This document shows positions 24,051 to 32,877 of a DNA stretch of 64,000 nucleotides, in pieces. Within the stretch, counting starts at the first letter, position 1, and every line of letters begins with the position of its first letter. The position numbers were made by a program, and so were the translations under genes. Source of the stretch: Porticoccaceae bacterium (GTDB lineage Bacteria > Pseudomonadota > Gammaproteobacteria > Pseudomonadales > Porticoccaceae). Location of the stretch: contig JAHEHL010000002.1 in assembly GCA_024644595.1 (NCBI GenBank), positions 413,774 to 477,773 on the forward strand. The letters are read 5' to 3'. The notes below the pieces were generated by a model that searched no databases, had not been told where the DNA came from, and saw only the letters and a program-made list of their open reading frames with translations.

Positions 24051-24067
24051 TTGGCACAGCTCTTGCA
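24051..24067 (+). promoter_or_regulatory. Sigma-54 (-24/-12) promoter for the fliK-flhB operon
   Basis: TTGGCACAGCTCTTGCA (24051-24067) has the full TTGGCAC element and TTGCA with GG and GC 12 bases apart, an excellent RpoN match. Transcription would start near 24080, about 30 bases before the fliK ATG. The fliK-flhB genes thus have their own promoter separate from fliE-J. Confidence 0.85.
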
Positions 24068-24111
24068 AATATCTCCTGTAACTCCCCTTTGGTACAGGAT
24101 GAACAAACACA

Positions 24112-25863
24112 ATGCTCGATTCCAAAAATATTATTCTCGATCTTGGCAGACCCGCAACATCAGACGCTGCAGGCCTTTCAGAGGCGCGCCAGGAAGTGGC
24201 CGGACAACGCCCGGGACATTTTGCACATGTTTTTGATAACGCAGCGGCAACGCTTAAAGCGGCGAAAAGCGGCAATGATTTGCCGCCGATTGACGCGGCT
24301 GACGTTGCTGCGAAAACGGGTGTGGAAGCTGGCGCTGAAGCAGAAAGTGAGGCTATGGCCCTCACCTCTGAAGCACTCCTTTTTAGTCGCACCTTAAAGG
24401 GCGGTACCGCGTTGATTATCGGCGGAGATGAGCCAACAGACGAAGGCCTGGTTGCCTTTGCCCGGGCTCAGGGAATGGATCCTGGCGCGCTTGGATTGCT
24501 GGCAGAGAAAAATGGTACAACCTACGACAGCAGTGAACGCTTTAAGCCCGCCCTCAGCGATAATCTGCAAGTGGAGTTTAACCGCCGGGTTAATCGCGAA
24601 GGTGCTAGCGTCCTCAATGGCGTTGACAAGCGCGCTGATGTGCTGGCGTTCCCAGCCGCCTCCGCAGCCTATACCAGCGGGCTCCCAGCCGCTGCCGCCG
24701 CGCCAGTGACCGATAAATTGCCAGCAGCGGTCACGGCCGCATCAAAAGCCACCGTCGAGACTAACGAGCCAGCGTCTGAAGTGCCAGTGTCCGACGTGCC
24801 AGCAATCCCTGGGTTGATTGTTGCGCAGCCTCAAGCGCTTCTTATCAAAACAGTTACCGCGAAGGCAGATGCTGCCAAATTGACGGTTCAGACATTAAGC
24901 CCGAGTAATCCAGCGCCCTTCGACAAAAGCAATCAGCAGCCGACGCTTCAATTAGAAGCTGCTGTTCCAGGTGCGAAAACTGTCACTGACAAGCCAGAGC
25001 TAAAAATTAACCCGGCTAGCATGCTTAGCGATATGCAGAAAAAGCTTCATATAAAGGCTGAAACGCTCACTGCTAATGGTAAACTGAGCAGCGCAGAAGA
25101 ACAGATGAGTAGCCCTCAGACTGGTCGGCCAGAGGTCGCAAAACTGACTATTGGCCGCCGTGAGGCGGAGGCGTTTCTCAAGCAGCATGAAGGTCGTCGA
25201 CACCTGCCGGCGGAGAAAATGGAGTCGATAACGTTAACGTCGGTTAAAGCTCTAGTCGCTACCGGCCCGATGACCCCTTCTGTAGCACCAGGCTTGCCCG
25301 GCAGCGCGGTGCCTTCATCATTTTTTGTTGATACACAAGTGACGGCAGGCCAGGCCGACCCAACAACGGAATTGGCCACCGATTTGCCAGTGGAAGATCC
25401 GCGACAGGAGTTGCTGCGCCGGCAGGATGATTACATGCAGCTTTCGCGCCAGTTGACTGACGCGCTGGGAAAGCGGCTGGTTGCGCAGATTCAACGGGGA
25501 TCCTGGACGGTAGAAATGGATCTTCACCCCAAGACGCTGGGCCGTGTTGAGGTTCAGCTGGAAATGAAAAATGGCGAGCTTGAAGCGCGGTTTATAGCGG
25601 CAAATGCAGCGACCAGAGATCTGATTAATGAAGGAATGCCGCGCTTGCGCGAGGCTTTTCAGCAACATGGCACGGAAACTGCTTACCTAGACTTAGGTAC
25701 AGCAAATCAGGGCTTTTCTGACGGAAAGTCGACAGGCTCTGGTGACGGCGACAACGGAATAGCCGATCGATTGGCCGCAGAAAAAGAGGGCGACATTGGC
25801 AAGCCGGAAAACAAACTAACAGGTGCAGCTTCGGACGAAGATGGCCTGAATATATTGGTGTAA
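24112..25863 (+). CDS. fliK: Flagellar hook-length control protein FliK
   Basis: FliK is exported, measures hook length and flips FlhB to filament-type export. The 583-aa product is a long, low-complexity Ala/Pro/Glu-rich region (1-430) followed by the conserved C-terminal domain (about 430-535): LTDALGKRLVAQIQRGSWTVEMDLHPKTLGRVEVQLEMKNGELEARFIAANAATRDLINEGMPRLREAF. The C-terminal part identifies it; the N-terminal ruler is not conserved. It is longer than enteric FliK (about 400), in keeping with the large hook protein here. It is the first gene of the fliK-fliR-flhB run. Confidence 0.92.
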   Translation: MLDSKNIILDLGRPATSDAAGLSEARQEVAGQRPGHFAHVFDNAAATLKAAKSGNDLPPIDAADVAAKTGVEAGAEAESEAMALTSEALLFSRTLKGGTALIIGGDEPTDEGLVAFARAQGMDPGALGLLAEKNGTTYDSSERFKPALSDNLQVEFNRRVNREGASVLNGVDKRADVLAFPAASAAYTSGLPAAAAAPVTDKLPAAVTAASKATVETNEPASEVPVSDVPAIPGLIVAQPQALLIKTVTAKADAAKLTVQTLSPSNPAPFDKSNQQPTLQLEAAVPGAKTVTDKPELKINPASMLSDMQKKLHIKAETLTANGKLSSAEEQMSSPQTGRPEVAKLTIGRREAEAFLKQHEGRRHLPAEKMESITLTSVKALVATGPMTPSVAPGLPGSAVPSSFFVDTQVTAGQADPTTELATDLPVEDPRQELLRRQDDYMQLSRQLTDALGKRLVAQIQRGSWTVEMDLHPKTLGRVEVQLEMKNGELEARFIAANAATRDLINEGMPRLREAFQQHGTETAYLDLGTANQGFSDGKSTGSGDGDNGIADRLAAEKEGDIGKPENKLTGAASDEDGLNILV

Positions 25864-25901
25864 ACAGCGCGAGACCAAGCCGCGCAATTGAGGATTAAAT
25901 A

Positions 25902-26483
25902 ATGAGCGAAGAGATACTGGAAGAAGAAACCGCGAAAAGCCCGATTTTAAAAATTATTTTAATTGTCGTTGGCGTTTTGCTTCTGATTGGCTTGACGATT
26001 GGCGGCACATTGTTTGCCAGTGGTTTCTTTGATGCCGATAAGAAGGCTGATGCAGAAGAGGCAATTGCCGCGTTGGAAGCGGAAGCGGAAGCTCAGGCAG
26101 CAGCTGCCGAGGCTGCGGCTGCAGGGCCGGAAAAGGTTAAGCAAGATTCTCCAGAGCTAACCCGATTTGAGCAATCCTATTTTCAGTTGCCCAAGCCGCT
26201 GGTAGCGAATATTGCTAATTCAAGGAAGGTAATGCAGGCGACTGTTGCGATTATGACGCACTACGATAGCAGGGTAATTGAGAATGTTGAAAAACATGAT
26301 TTCCCCCTGCGCTTCGCGATGTTGGCGGCTATGCGCAAGGTGACCGAAGCGGAAATAAGCGATAAGGATTTCCAGGATAATCTGGCTGCAACGTTGAAAA
26401 TAGAAATGAATGCCGTGCTTGAAACGCTCGAAGATTTTGGCGGTATTGAAGCGGTTTATTTCACCGAGTTTGTTGTTCAGTAG
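25902..26483 (+). CDS. fliL: Flagellar basal body-associated protein FliL
   Basis: FliL is a single-pass inner-membrane protein that rings the stator and supports torque under load. The 193-aa product has a short cytoplasmic N-terminus, a helix at about residues 17-42 (ILKIILIVVGVLLLIGLTIGGTLFASGFF), an Ala/Glu-rich linker (48-75) and a periplasmic stomatin-like domain with YFQLPKPLVANIANSRKVMQATVAIMT and the C-terminal FGGIEAVYFTEFVVQ. This matches the family. Confidence 0.93.
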   Translation: MSEEILEEETAKSPILKIILIVVGVLLLIGLTIGGTLFASGFFDADKKADAEEAIAALEAEAEAQAAAAEAAAAGPEKVKQDSPELTRFEQSYFQLPKPLVANIANSRKVMQATVAIMTHYDSRVIENVEKHDFPLRFAMLAAMRKVTEAEISDKDFQDNLAATLKIEMNAVLETLEDFGGIEAVYFTEFVVQ

Positions 26484-26536
26484 CCGCGTAACGCGGTTGC
26501 CGAAAGACTAATCATAAAGCTTTTGTGAGGGCCAAA

Positions 26537-27529
26537 ATGGCTGAAAGCGAAAATTTATTATCCCCGGAAGAACTTGAAGCGCTCACTGCTGGGCTCGAAG
26601 ACGGCTCAATAGAGGCCGACACCGGGCTCAACAATGATATTCGAGTGATGCGCCACGATCTGACCAACGAAGATTCGTCTTTGGGTGTCAATGTCGGTGC
26701 CGTAGATATGATAAACGAGCGCTTTATCCGTCAGTTCCGTCTTGGGCTGCTTGAAGTGCTGCGCACCACGCCAAAAGTGAACATGGCGAATGTGCAGATT
26801 ATGAAGTTTGGTGAATATCTAAAGGGGCTATCCGCGCCGCTTTCGGTCAACACCATCAGATTAAACCCGCTGCGTGGATATTCAATGGCTGTGATTGAGC
26901 CATCGATTGTTTTTGCTGCCCTGGATAATTTCTTTGGCGGCTTTGGCCGTGGCTTTGACAAGCTACCTCCGGGACGCCTGTTTACACCCACCGAATCCAG
27001 CATTATTAAAATTATGCTCGACGTACTTTTCGGCTCACTGCAGGAAGCCTGGGCGCCGATTTTGCCGATCAAATGCGAGCATGTCAGCTCTGAAATAAAT
27101 CCACAGTTTGCCCAGATTGCTGATGAGAACGATTTGGTTGTTGTCAGCCGTTTTGTCGCTGACCTCGGTCGGGACGTCACCGGGAACGTTGACCTGGTGT
27201 ATCCCTACAATTCCCTTAAGCCAATTCGTGACCTCTTGCGCAGCCGCGTTCAGACGGGTGACGGAGATGATGTTTCTGATAAAGAGTGGAGTGCCGAACT
27301 GCAATCGGCGGCGGTGGATGCCGAGCTTGAGGTAACGGTTGAGTTAGCCAAATTGGAGATGGCGCTGAAAAAATTCGAATCTCTGCGCGAGGGCGACGTT
27401 ATACCCCTCAGCAAGGGTGATCATGCACGTATGTACATCAATGGCGTGCCGGTCTTCGACGCAGATATCGGCGCCAATGGTCCGCAGATGGCTGCGCGGA
27501 TAGTCAAGCCTCTGTCACCCTTAAAATAA
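26537..27529 (+). CDS. fliM: Flagellar motor switch protein FliM
   Basis: FliM forms the C-ring wall, binds CheY-P and sets rotation direction. The 330-aa product has the middle domain (SVNTIRLNPLRGYSMAVIEPSIVFAALDNFFGG, then LFTPTESSIIKIML) and a C-terminal FliN-like domain (KLEMALKKFESLREGDVIPL). The N-terminal CheY-binding segment reads LSPEELEALT, a diverged form of LSQxEIDALL. ATG 26537 is chosen because GAGGG sits six bases upstream; a GTG at 26525 is in frame. Genes on both sides are close (53 and 28 bases). Confidence 0.96.
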   Translation: MAESENLLSPEELEALTAGLEDGSIEADTGLNNDIRVMRHDLTNEDSSLGVNVGAVDMINERFIRQFRLGLLEVLRTTPKVNMANVQIMKFGEYLKGLSAPLSVNTIRLNPLRGYSMAVIEPSIVFAALDNFFGGFGRGFDKLPPGRLFTPTESSIIKIMLDVLFGSLQEAWAPILPIKCEHVSSEINPQFAQIADENDLVVVSRFVADLGRDVTGNVDLVYPYNSLKPIRDLLRSRVQTGDGDDVSDKEWSAELQSAAVDAELEVTVELAKLEMALKKFESLREGDVIPLSKGDHARMYINGVPVFDADIGANGPQMAARIVKPLSPLK

Positions 27530-27557
27530 ATATTGTTATATCACTGAGAGAATAAAA

Positions 27558-27884
27558 ATGGCTGAAGCAAAAACAGATGTTTTAACTGACGAGCTGGCAC
27601 CGACCCCTCAGGAGGGGCTGTCAGAAAAAATCAACGCCGATGTGCTGCAGAATATTCCGGTTACCATTTCTGTTGAAGTCGGTCGCACATCGCTGAAAAT
27701 TCGCGATTTGATGCGACTCACTCAGGGCAGTGTTGTTGAGCTGGATCGCCTTGCAGGTGAACCCCTCGATTTGCTGGTCAATAATACTCTGGTAGCCCAG
27801 GGCGAAGTGGTGTTGGTCAATGATCGTTATGGCGTCCGCCTGACCAGCGTGATTCCCACCGCTGACCGCGTCAAGAATCTTTAA
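27558..27884 (+). CDS. fliN: Flagellar motor switch protein FliN
   Basis: FliN forms the base of the C ring. The 108-aa product has a short acidic N-terminus and a full SpoA domain: VLQNIPVTISVEVGRTSLKIRDLMRLTQGSVVELDRLAGEPLDLLVNNTLVAQGEVVLVNDRYGVRLTSV. Length and sequence are typical. It sits between fliM and fliO with a 13-base spacer to the latter. Confidence 0.97.
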   Translation: MAEAKTDVLTDELAPTPQEGLSEKINADVLQNIPVTISVEVGRTSLKIRDLMRLTQGSVVELDRLAGEPLDLLVNNTLVAQGEVVLVNDRYGVRLTSVIPTADRVKNL

Positions 27885-27897
27885 GGAACGCTGAGCA

Positions 27898-28320
27898 ATG
27901 CCTGATATTGGCTGGAGTGAATGGTTGTCGATGATGACATCACTTGCGGTGGTTCTGGCGCTGCTCGGTGTCACGTTATTTGCGCTGAAAAAAATGGGGC
28001 TTAGCAATGGCAAAGCCGCTGCCAACGTCCTGCAAATTGATGCCGTCCATAACCTCGGGCCACGACAGAAATTAATTCTTGTCAGCGTCAATGGTGATCA
28101 GGTTCTGCTTGGCGTCACCCCCCATTCAATCAATCGCCTGGCCAACTGGACAGGCAGTTCGAGCGCTGATGACGCTGCGCAGTTTTCTCAGCCCCAGAGT
28201 GATTTAGAGGGGCCGGTGTCAGACCGCAGTGAAGAAACCGATTCTTCGGTAAGCGGCGGCATGTTTAAACAATTACTCAGCCAGGTCCATGATCGCAGTG
28301 CTGACGGTAACAAGAGCTGA
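27898..28320 (+). CDS. fliO: Flagellar biosynthetic protein FliO
   Basis: FliO is a small bitopic membrane protein that helps assemble FliP into the export gate. The 140-aa product has a transmembrane helix at about residues 11-31 (SMMTSLAVVLALLGVTLFAL), the conserved stretch VLQIDAVHNLGPRQKLILVSVNGDQVLLGVTPHSI, and a poorly conserved polar C-terminus. It is directly followed by fliP, 2 bases later. Confidence 0.9.
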   Translation: MPDIGWSEWLSMMTSLAVVLALLGVTLFALKKMGLSNGKAAANVLQIDAVHNLGPRQKLILVSVNGDQVLLGVTPHSINRLANWTGSSSADDAAQFSQPQSDLEGPVSDRSEETDSSVSGGMFKQLLSQVHDRSADGNKS

Positions 28321-28322
28321 TT

Positions 28323-29090
28323 ATGATGGCCAACCCGTCTCGTCTCGTCAAACGTGGTATCTCGATCTTTGCGCTGTTAGCGCTAACCATCGCCATGCCG
28401 GCAGCAGCTCAAGTTGGGCTGCCCATCGTCAATATGGTTGAAGAGGGGGGCGCCACCAAATACAGCCTGACACTGCAGTTGCTGGCATTGATGTCGGTCC
28501 TGACACTGCTGCCATCGCTACTGCTCATGATGACCTCTTTTGTGCGCATTATTATTGTCTTCTCGCTTTTGCGTCAGGCCCTCGGTACTGCCCAGACCCC
28601 ACCCAATCAGGTGCTGGTCGGGCTCGCGCTATTCCTGACACTGTTTATTATGTCGCCGGTGTTAACCTCGATTTACGATGATGCCATCACGCCTTATTTT
28701 GAGGAGCAGATCAGCTTTGAAGCGGCCCTGGTTGCCGCCGAGGCGCCGGTGAGAACCTTTATGCTCAATCAGACACGAGAGTCTGATATCAGCATGTTTT
28801 TGGAAATTGCCGGTAACACTGATGTTGCCGAGCCGGCGGATGTGCCCTTTTTGACGCTGGTCCCCGCTTTTATTACCTCTGAGTTGAAAAGCGCCTTCTC
28901 CATCGGCTTTCTTATTTATATCCCGTTTGTTGTGATCGATCTGGTTGTCGCCAGTGTGCTGATGTCGATGGGTATGATGATGCTTTCGCCGATGATGATT
29001 TCAATGCCATTCAAGCTGATGCTGTTTGTTCTGGTTGATGGCTGGACCTTGATAATGGGGTCTTTGACCGCAAGCTTTGCGCTAGGCTAG
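28323..29090 (+). CDS. fliP: Flagellar export gate protein FliP
   Basis: FliP is a core subunit of the FliPQR export gate inside the MS ring. The 255-aa product has a cleavable signal peptide (about 1-30, ending AAA), the block LTLLPSLLLMMTSFVRIIIVFSLLRQALGTAQTPPNQVLVGLALFLT, and the C-terminal LVASVLMSMGMMMLSPMMISMPFKLMLFVLVDGW. All of these are hallmarks. ATG 28323 and ATG 28326 are equivalent starts. fliQ follows after 9 bases. Confidence 0.97.
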   Translation: MMANPSRLVKRGISIFALLALTIAMPAAAQVGLPIVNMVEEGGATKYSLTLQLLALMSVLTLLPSLLLMMTSFVRIIIVFSLLRQALGTAQTPPNQVLVGLALFLTLFIMSPVLTSIYDDAITPYFEEQISFEAALVAAEAPVRTFMLNQTRESDISMFLEIAGNTDVAEPADVPFLTLVPAFITSELKSAFSIGFLIYIPFVVIDLVVASVLMSMGMMMLSPMMISMPFKLMLFVLVDGWTLIMGSLTASFALG

Positions 29091-29099
29091 GAGACTGAA

Positions 29100-29369
29100 A
29101 TGGATGCTGCACAGGTTATTGACTTAGGTCGTGAAGCGCTCTGGATTGCCGTGCTTGTGGCATCGCCGCTGCTTGGTGTCGCTCTGGCAGTGGGTCTGAT
29201 TGTGGGTATTTTTCAGGCGGCAACGTCGATACAGGAAATGACCCTGAGTTTTATTCCCAAGCTCGGTATTATGGTTGTGGCGCTGCTGGTTTTTGGCAGT
29301 TGGCAGATCGCGGTAATGGTCGATTTCTTCCAACGCATCTATGAGCGTATCCCCGCGCTGTTCACCTGA
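29100..29369 (+). CDS. fliQ: Flagellar export gate protein FliQ
   Basis: FliQ is the small two-helix subunit of the FliPQR export gate. The 89-aa product has two transmembrane helices (about 15-38 and 56-76) with ALWIAVLVASPLLGVALAVGLIVGIFQAATSIQEMTLSFIPK, the family signature. Its stop codon shares a base with the fliR start (TGATG). Confidence 0.97.
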   Translation: MDAAQVIDLGREALWIAVLVASPLLGVALAVGLIVGIFQAATSIQEMTLSFIPKLGIMVVALLVFGSWQIAVMVDFFQRIYERIPALFT

Positions 29370-30139
29370 TGGACTTACTAGTCAGCGAGGTCGTGCAACG
29401 CTTTTATACCCTGCTCTGGCCAATGATCAGAATCTCCGCCTTTCTGTTGGCCGCACCATTCTTTTCTCTGCGCGCTGTGAGCGTGCGTATTCGCGTACTG
29501 TTGGCAGTGCTGTTAACCCTGATGGTATATCCGCTGGTTGAGTGGCCGCTGATCGATCCTTACTCGGCAGCCGGTCTGCGTGAAATATTTAACCAGGTGC
29601 TGATTGGTACCGTTATGGGCATGCTGTTGCAGATCGTCAATGCTGCTCTGGTAGTTGGTGGTCAGGCGGTTTCCGGCTCGATGGGATTAGGCATGGCCAA
29701 TATGGTCGACCCGAATATGGGTAACGTCCCGGTTATCTCGCAGTTTTTTATTATTTGTTCGACACTGATTTTTATGGGTTTGGGTGGCCATGTTGTGGTT
29801 ATTACTCTGATATTGGAGAGCTTTAAATCGCTGCCTATAGGCCAGATGTTGGCGCCTGATATGTTGATGGCCGTGCTGCTGCAGTGGAGTGCCATGATGT
29901 TTCTCGGGGCCCTGCTGCTGGCGTTGCCAATCATGGTTAGTCTGTTGTTCGTCAATATTGGTGTCGGAGTGATTACCCGCGCGGCCCCGGCACTGAATAT
30001 TTTTGCGGTTGGTTTCCCGGCTATGATTATGGCCGGCATGTTATTGCTGGCCATGTCGATGTCGAGTATTGGCTATCGCATTCAGTGGTTGTGGCGACAG
30101 TCATTTGAAGTTGTTGGCCAGGCCTTGGGGGTGACTTGA
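29369..30139 (+). CDS. fliR: Flagellar export gate protein FliR
   Basis: FliR completes the FliPQR gate spiral. The 256-aa product has about six hydrophobic helices, with RISAFLLAAPFFSLRAVSVRIRVLLAVLLTL near the N-terminus, VVGGQAVSGSMGLGMANMVDPN in the middle and NIFAVGFPAMIMAGMLLLAMS near the end. Family length. It overlaps fliQ and flhB by one base each, indicating coupled translation of the whole gate. Confidence 0.97.
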   Translation: MDLLVSEVVQRFYTLLWPMIRISAFLLAAPFFSLRAVSVRIRVLLAVLLTLMVYPLVEWPLIDPYSAAGLREIFNQVLIGTVMGMLLQIVNAALVVGGQAVSGSMGLGMANMVDPNMGNVPVISQFFIICSTLIFMGLGGHVVVITLILESFKSLPIGQMLAPDMLMAVLLQWSAMMFLGALLLALPIMVSLLFVNIGVGVITRAAPALNIFAVGFPAMIMAGMLLLAMSMSSIGYRIQWLWRQSFEVVGQALGVT

Positions 30140-31305
30140 TGGCAGAGAAAGATACCAGCGAAGAACGCAGCGAAGAGCCCACCGCCAAGCGCCTTGAGAA
30201 GGCGCGGGAAGACGGCCAGGTGGCGCGCTCTCAAGAGCTGTCAGTTGCAGCCATGATGATTGGCGTAGCCTTCTTTTTATATCTTTTTGGTGGCTATTTT
30301 ATCAGCCGGCTAACCACGGTATTTGCCTCCGGTTTCAGCTTCGATCGCAAAGCGGTTTTCGCGGAAAACCTTCTCGCTCCGGCCTTTGGTCGACAGGCGC
30401 TGGACAGCATGCTGGTGGTTGTGCCGATATTTGTTCTCGCCGTAATTATTGCTATTGCTGCCGCCGGCTCAATGGGCGGCTATATCTTTTCGTTAAAATC
30501 CATTGCTCCCAAGGGCAGCAAGCTCAATCCGCTCTCCGGGTTGAAACGCATGTTCGGCACCAAGGCAGTCGTTGATCTGAGTAAAGCGTTAAGCAAGTTT
30601 GGTCTGGTCGCCTGCGTTTTATATTTGGTGGTGAGTGAAAATTTTTCCAGTTTGCTGCAGCTAGGCTTTATGGAATTGGAACCCGCCATGCAAGAGGCGG
30701 GGCGGATAATTGGTTTCGGCACGGTGTTGGTCACGTTAACACTGCTTATCGCTGCGGCTATTGATGTTCCCTATCAGCTGCATGTGTTTAACAAGCAGAT
30801 GAAAATGACTAAAAAAGAGATCAAGGACGAAATGAAGGATACCGAGGGACGACCCGAGGTGAAGGCACAGATACGTCGCAAGCAGCGCGAGATCGCCAGT
30901 GGCATGATGATGGCCGCAGTCGCTGATGCCGATGTCGTGATCGTCAATCCGGAACACTTTGCTGTCGCCTTGAGTTACGATCCATCGAAAGATGGCGCGC
31001 CCATTATGGTCGCCAAAGGTGCTGATTTTCTCGCTCAGGGTATTCGTGAGCGCGCCAAAGAAGAGGGCGTGCCAATATTTTCTGCACCGGCGCTCGCGCG
31101 CTCCATATTTTATACCACCGAAATTAATCAGGCGGTCCCCGAATCGCTGTACTACGCCGTGGCTCAGGTGATAGCCTATATCTTCAATCTCAACAGTTTC
31201 CAGCGCGGAGCCAGAGCGGCGAAGAGACCCAACCCCAAAGTGCCGGAAAATATGCGCTACAACGCTGACGGCACGTTGGTCAGCGGGCCCACTGTAGAGC
31301 CGTAA
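30139..31305 (+). CDS. flhB: Flagellar export switch protein FlhB
   Basis: FlhB switches export from hook to filament substrates after self-cleavage. The 388-aa product has an N-terminal charged segment (SEERSEEPTAKRLEKAREDGQVARSQEL), four membrane helices (about 30-215), the linker IKDEMKDTEGRPEVKAQIRRKQRE, and a cytoplasmic autocleavage domain. The cleavage site reads NPEH rather than the common NPTH (about residue 272). ATG 30139 overlaps the fliR stop. It is followed after 40 bases by the unknown SPOR gene. Confidence 0.96.
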   Translation: MAEKDTSEERSEEPTAKRLEKAREDGQVARSQELSVAAMMIGVAFFLYLFGGYFISRLTTVFASGFSFDRKAVFAENLLAPAFGRQALDSMLVVVPIFVLAVIIAIAAAGSMGGYIFSLKSIAPKGSKLNPLSGLKRMFGTKAVVDLSKALSKFGLVACVLYLVVSENFSSLLQLGFMELEPAMQEAGRIIGFGTVLVTLTLLIAAAIDVPYQLHVFNKQMKMTKKEIKDEMKDTEGRPEVKAQIRRKQREIASGMMMAAVADADVVIVNPEHFAVALSYDPSKDGAPIMVAKGADFLAQGIRERAKEEGVPIFSAPALARSIFYTTEINQAVPESLYYAVAQVIAYIFNLNSFQRGARAAKRPNPKVPENMRYNADGTLVSGPTVEP

Positions 31306-31345
31306 AAAAGAATAATTATAGAAAAATAAATAAGCAGAATAATCT

Positions 31346-32875
31346 ATGAGAGAAGATCAGACAGAGCCGACCTTTGAATTCCAGGAATGGTTTGACGGGG
31401 GTGATATTTTTTGCCGTCCGAAAGACAAAAAACGGCTGCTTTCAGCCGTAGAGGCAATTGTTGAAAACGATCTCGGTGTTGCCGTAATCGGTTCCAATGA
31501 AGCGATTCTGGACCATTATTACCGTATGTTGGTGTCACGCATTCGTGATCACGAACACTTCAAGCTGGAAATGTTTCTGCCAGTCACGACCGACAGCTTG
31601 CTGACGCGTTTCAATGAAATGCTTGCCGAAATCAGTATGGAGCAAGCTGCCGCTCCTCCCGCGGACGATCAATTGGTACGCCTGTTGGTGATCAACGATG
31701 CGCGCACGATCAATGAGGAACAGTGGAGTCTTTTGGCAAGGTTGTTATCAGATTTCCCCGGGGTCAATGTGCGTCTGATACTGGTGATCAACAAGTCAGG
31801 CTGGCCGGCCCATGAAAATCTTTTAAACACGCTGGGACGTCGAATGCATCGCTGGGTTGTTGAAGCCCCGGCGATTACGGAAGCGCGTGAACTGCTGGAT
31901 GCTGCCGCAGAGAATGGCTATCAAACTGAAACCGAAGCTCTGCTGATCGATGCCGGTTTAGGCGCAGTCGTCAGTAGTCGACAGGATAGCCGTGAGGAAG
32001 AAGATGACCCGGACCTGCCGCAGTTGCCAGAGCTGGATGTGGATGTCTTGATTGGCGCCACTGCCGACGACGAGTTTTTAGACGACGCTAATACCCCGGC
32101 GGGAAGAGGTTGGTTGTGGCCCACGTTGATGTTTGTCAGCATAAGCGCCGCGCTGTCGTTGCTGATGGTCAGCTGGCTCTACCCGGGTTATCTGACCACA
32201 GATTCCTCGCTGCAGGCGGACCCGCAAGGACTATCTTCCGAGACAAAAGTTGAATCCACCGGTTACCGTATCGAAGCTATTACACTACCCACCGCTGAAG
32301 ACCTTGAAGCTAAGCGCCGGCAAGTCCAGCGCCAGGAGGCTGAAGCGCTTGCGGCACCAATAGACGTTGCTGAAGAGTCCGACCTAACCTCAGAGCAGGC
32401 AGCGCCAATCACAGCGGAGGTGGCAGCCGAACAGACTGCTGTCATCGAGGATAACCAAGGTAGTGAAGCCGCTGCAGAAGTGCTCCCGCTAACCGCGACA
32501 TCTGATGTCGCTGATGTCGATCAAGTAGCAGAGCCAGAGGCGCCGGCAGAATCTCTAGCCCCCCCAAGCCAACCACCAGCGATAGCGCCTGACAGCGCTG
32601 TTGAGCTTGTTTCGGCAGCGCCGTCGAGCAACTATTTTGTGCAGCATATTGTGCTGAGCAGTGAAGCGGCCGCCAGCGCATACATAAGGCGTTACACGGC
32701 GTTGAATAAGGCCAGAGTGGTACCCGTGCGGGTGGCACAAAAGAGTGCCTGGGCGGTTATTTCAGGTCCCTTTAGTTCGCGGCCTGCGGCAGCATCATTT
32801 ACTCAAAACCCAGGCGTACCGGATGACTACTGGATACGCAACGCAGCACAGCTACAGGCTATTTTGAGGCGTTAA
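31346..32875 (+). CDS. DamX-like membrane protein: degenerate AAA-type domain, one TM helix, C-terminal SPOR domain
   Basis: A 509-aa protein not normally found in flagellar operons. Domains: a cytoplasmic MshM/ExeA/DamX-like ATPase fold (about 1-205) with a Walker-B-like LVRLLVINDARTI, but the P-loop position reads VAVIGSNEAILDH and lacks GKS/T, so ATP binding is unlikely; an acidic linker; a single transmembrane helix (about 254-278); a periplasmic Ala/Glu/Pro-rich linker (about 290-420); and a SPOR-like domain (about 427-509; NYFVQHIVLSSEAAASAYIRRY and SAWAVISGPFSS). SPOR domains bind glycan strands stripped of stem peptides at division sites, and DamX acts in division, so a role in tying the flagellum to the pole or division site is my inference. 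It is 40 bases after flhB and 2 before the next gene. Confidence 0.7.
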   Translation: MREDQTEPTFEFQEWFDGGDIFCRPKDKKRLLSAVEAIVENDLGVAVIGSNEAILDHYYRMLVSRIRDHEHFKLEMFLPVTTDSLLTRFNEMLAEISMEQAAAPPADDQLVRLLVINDARTINEEQWSLLARLLSDFPGVNVRLILVINKSGWPAHENLLNTLGRRMHRWVVEAPAITEARELLDAAAENGYQTETEALLIDAGLGAVVSSRQDSREEEDDPDLPQLPELDVDVLIGATADDEFLDDANTPAGRGWLWPTLMFVSISAALSLLMVSWLYPGYLTTDSSLQADPQGLSSETKVESTGYRIEAITLPTAEDLEAKRRQVQRQEAEALAAPIDVAEESDLTSEQAAPITAEVAAEQTAVIEDNQGSEAAAEVLPLTATSDVADVDQVAEPEAPAESLAPPSQPPAIAPDSAVELVSAAPSSNYFVQHIVLSSEAAASAYIRRYTALNKARVVPVRVAQKSAWAVISGPFSSRPAAASFTQNPGVPDDYWIRNAAQLQAILRR

Positions 32876-32877
32876 TC

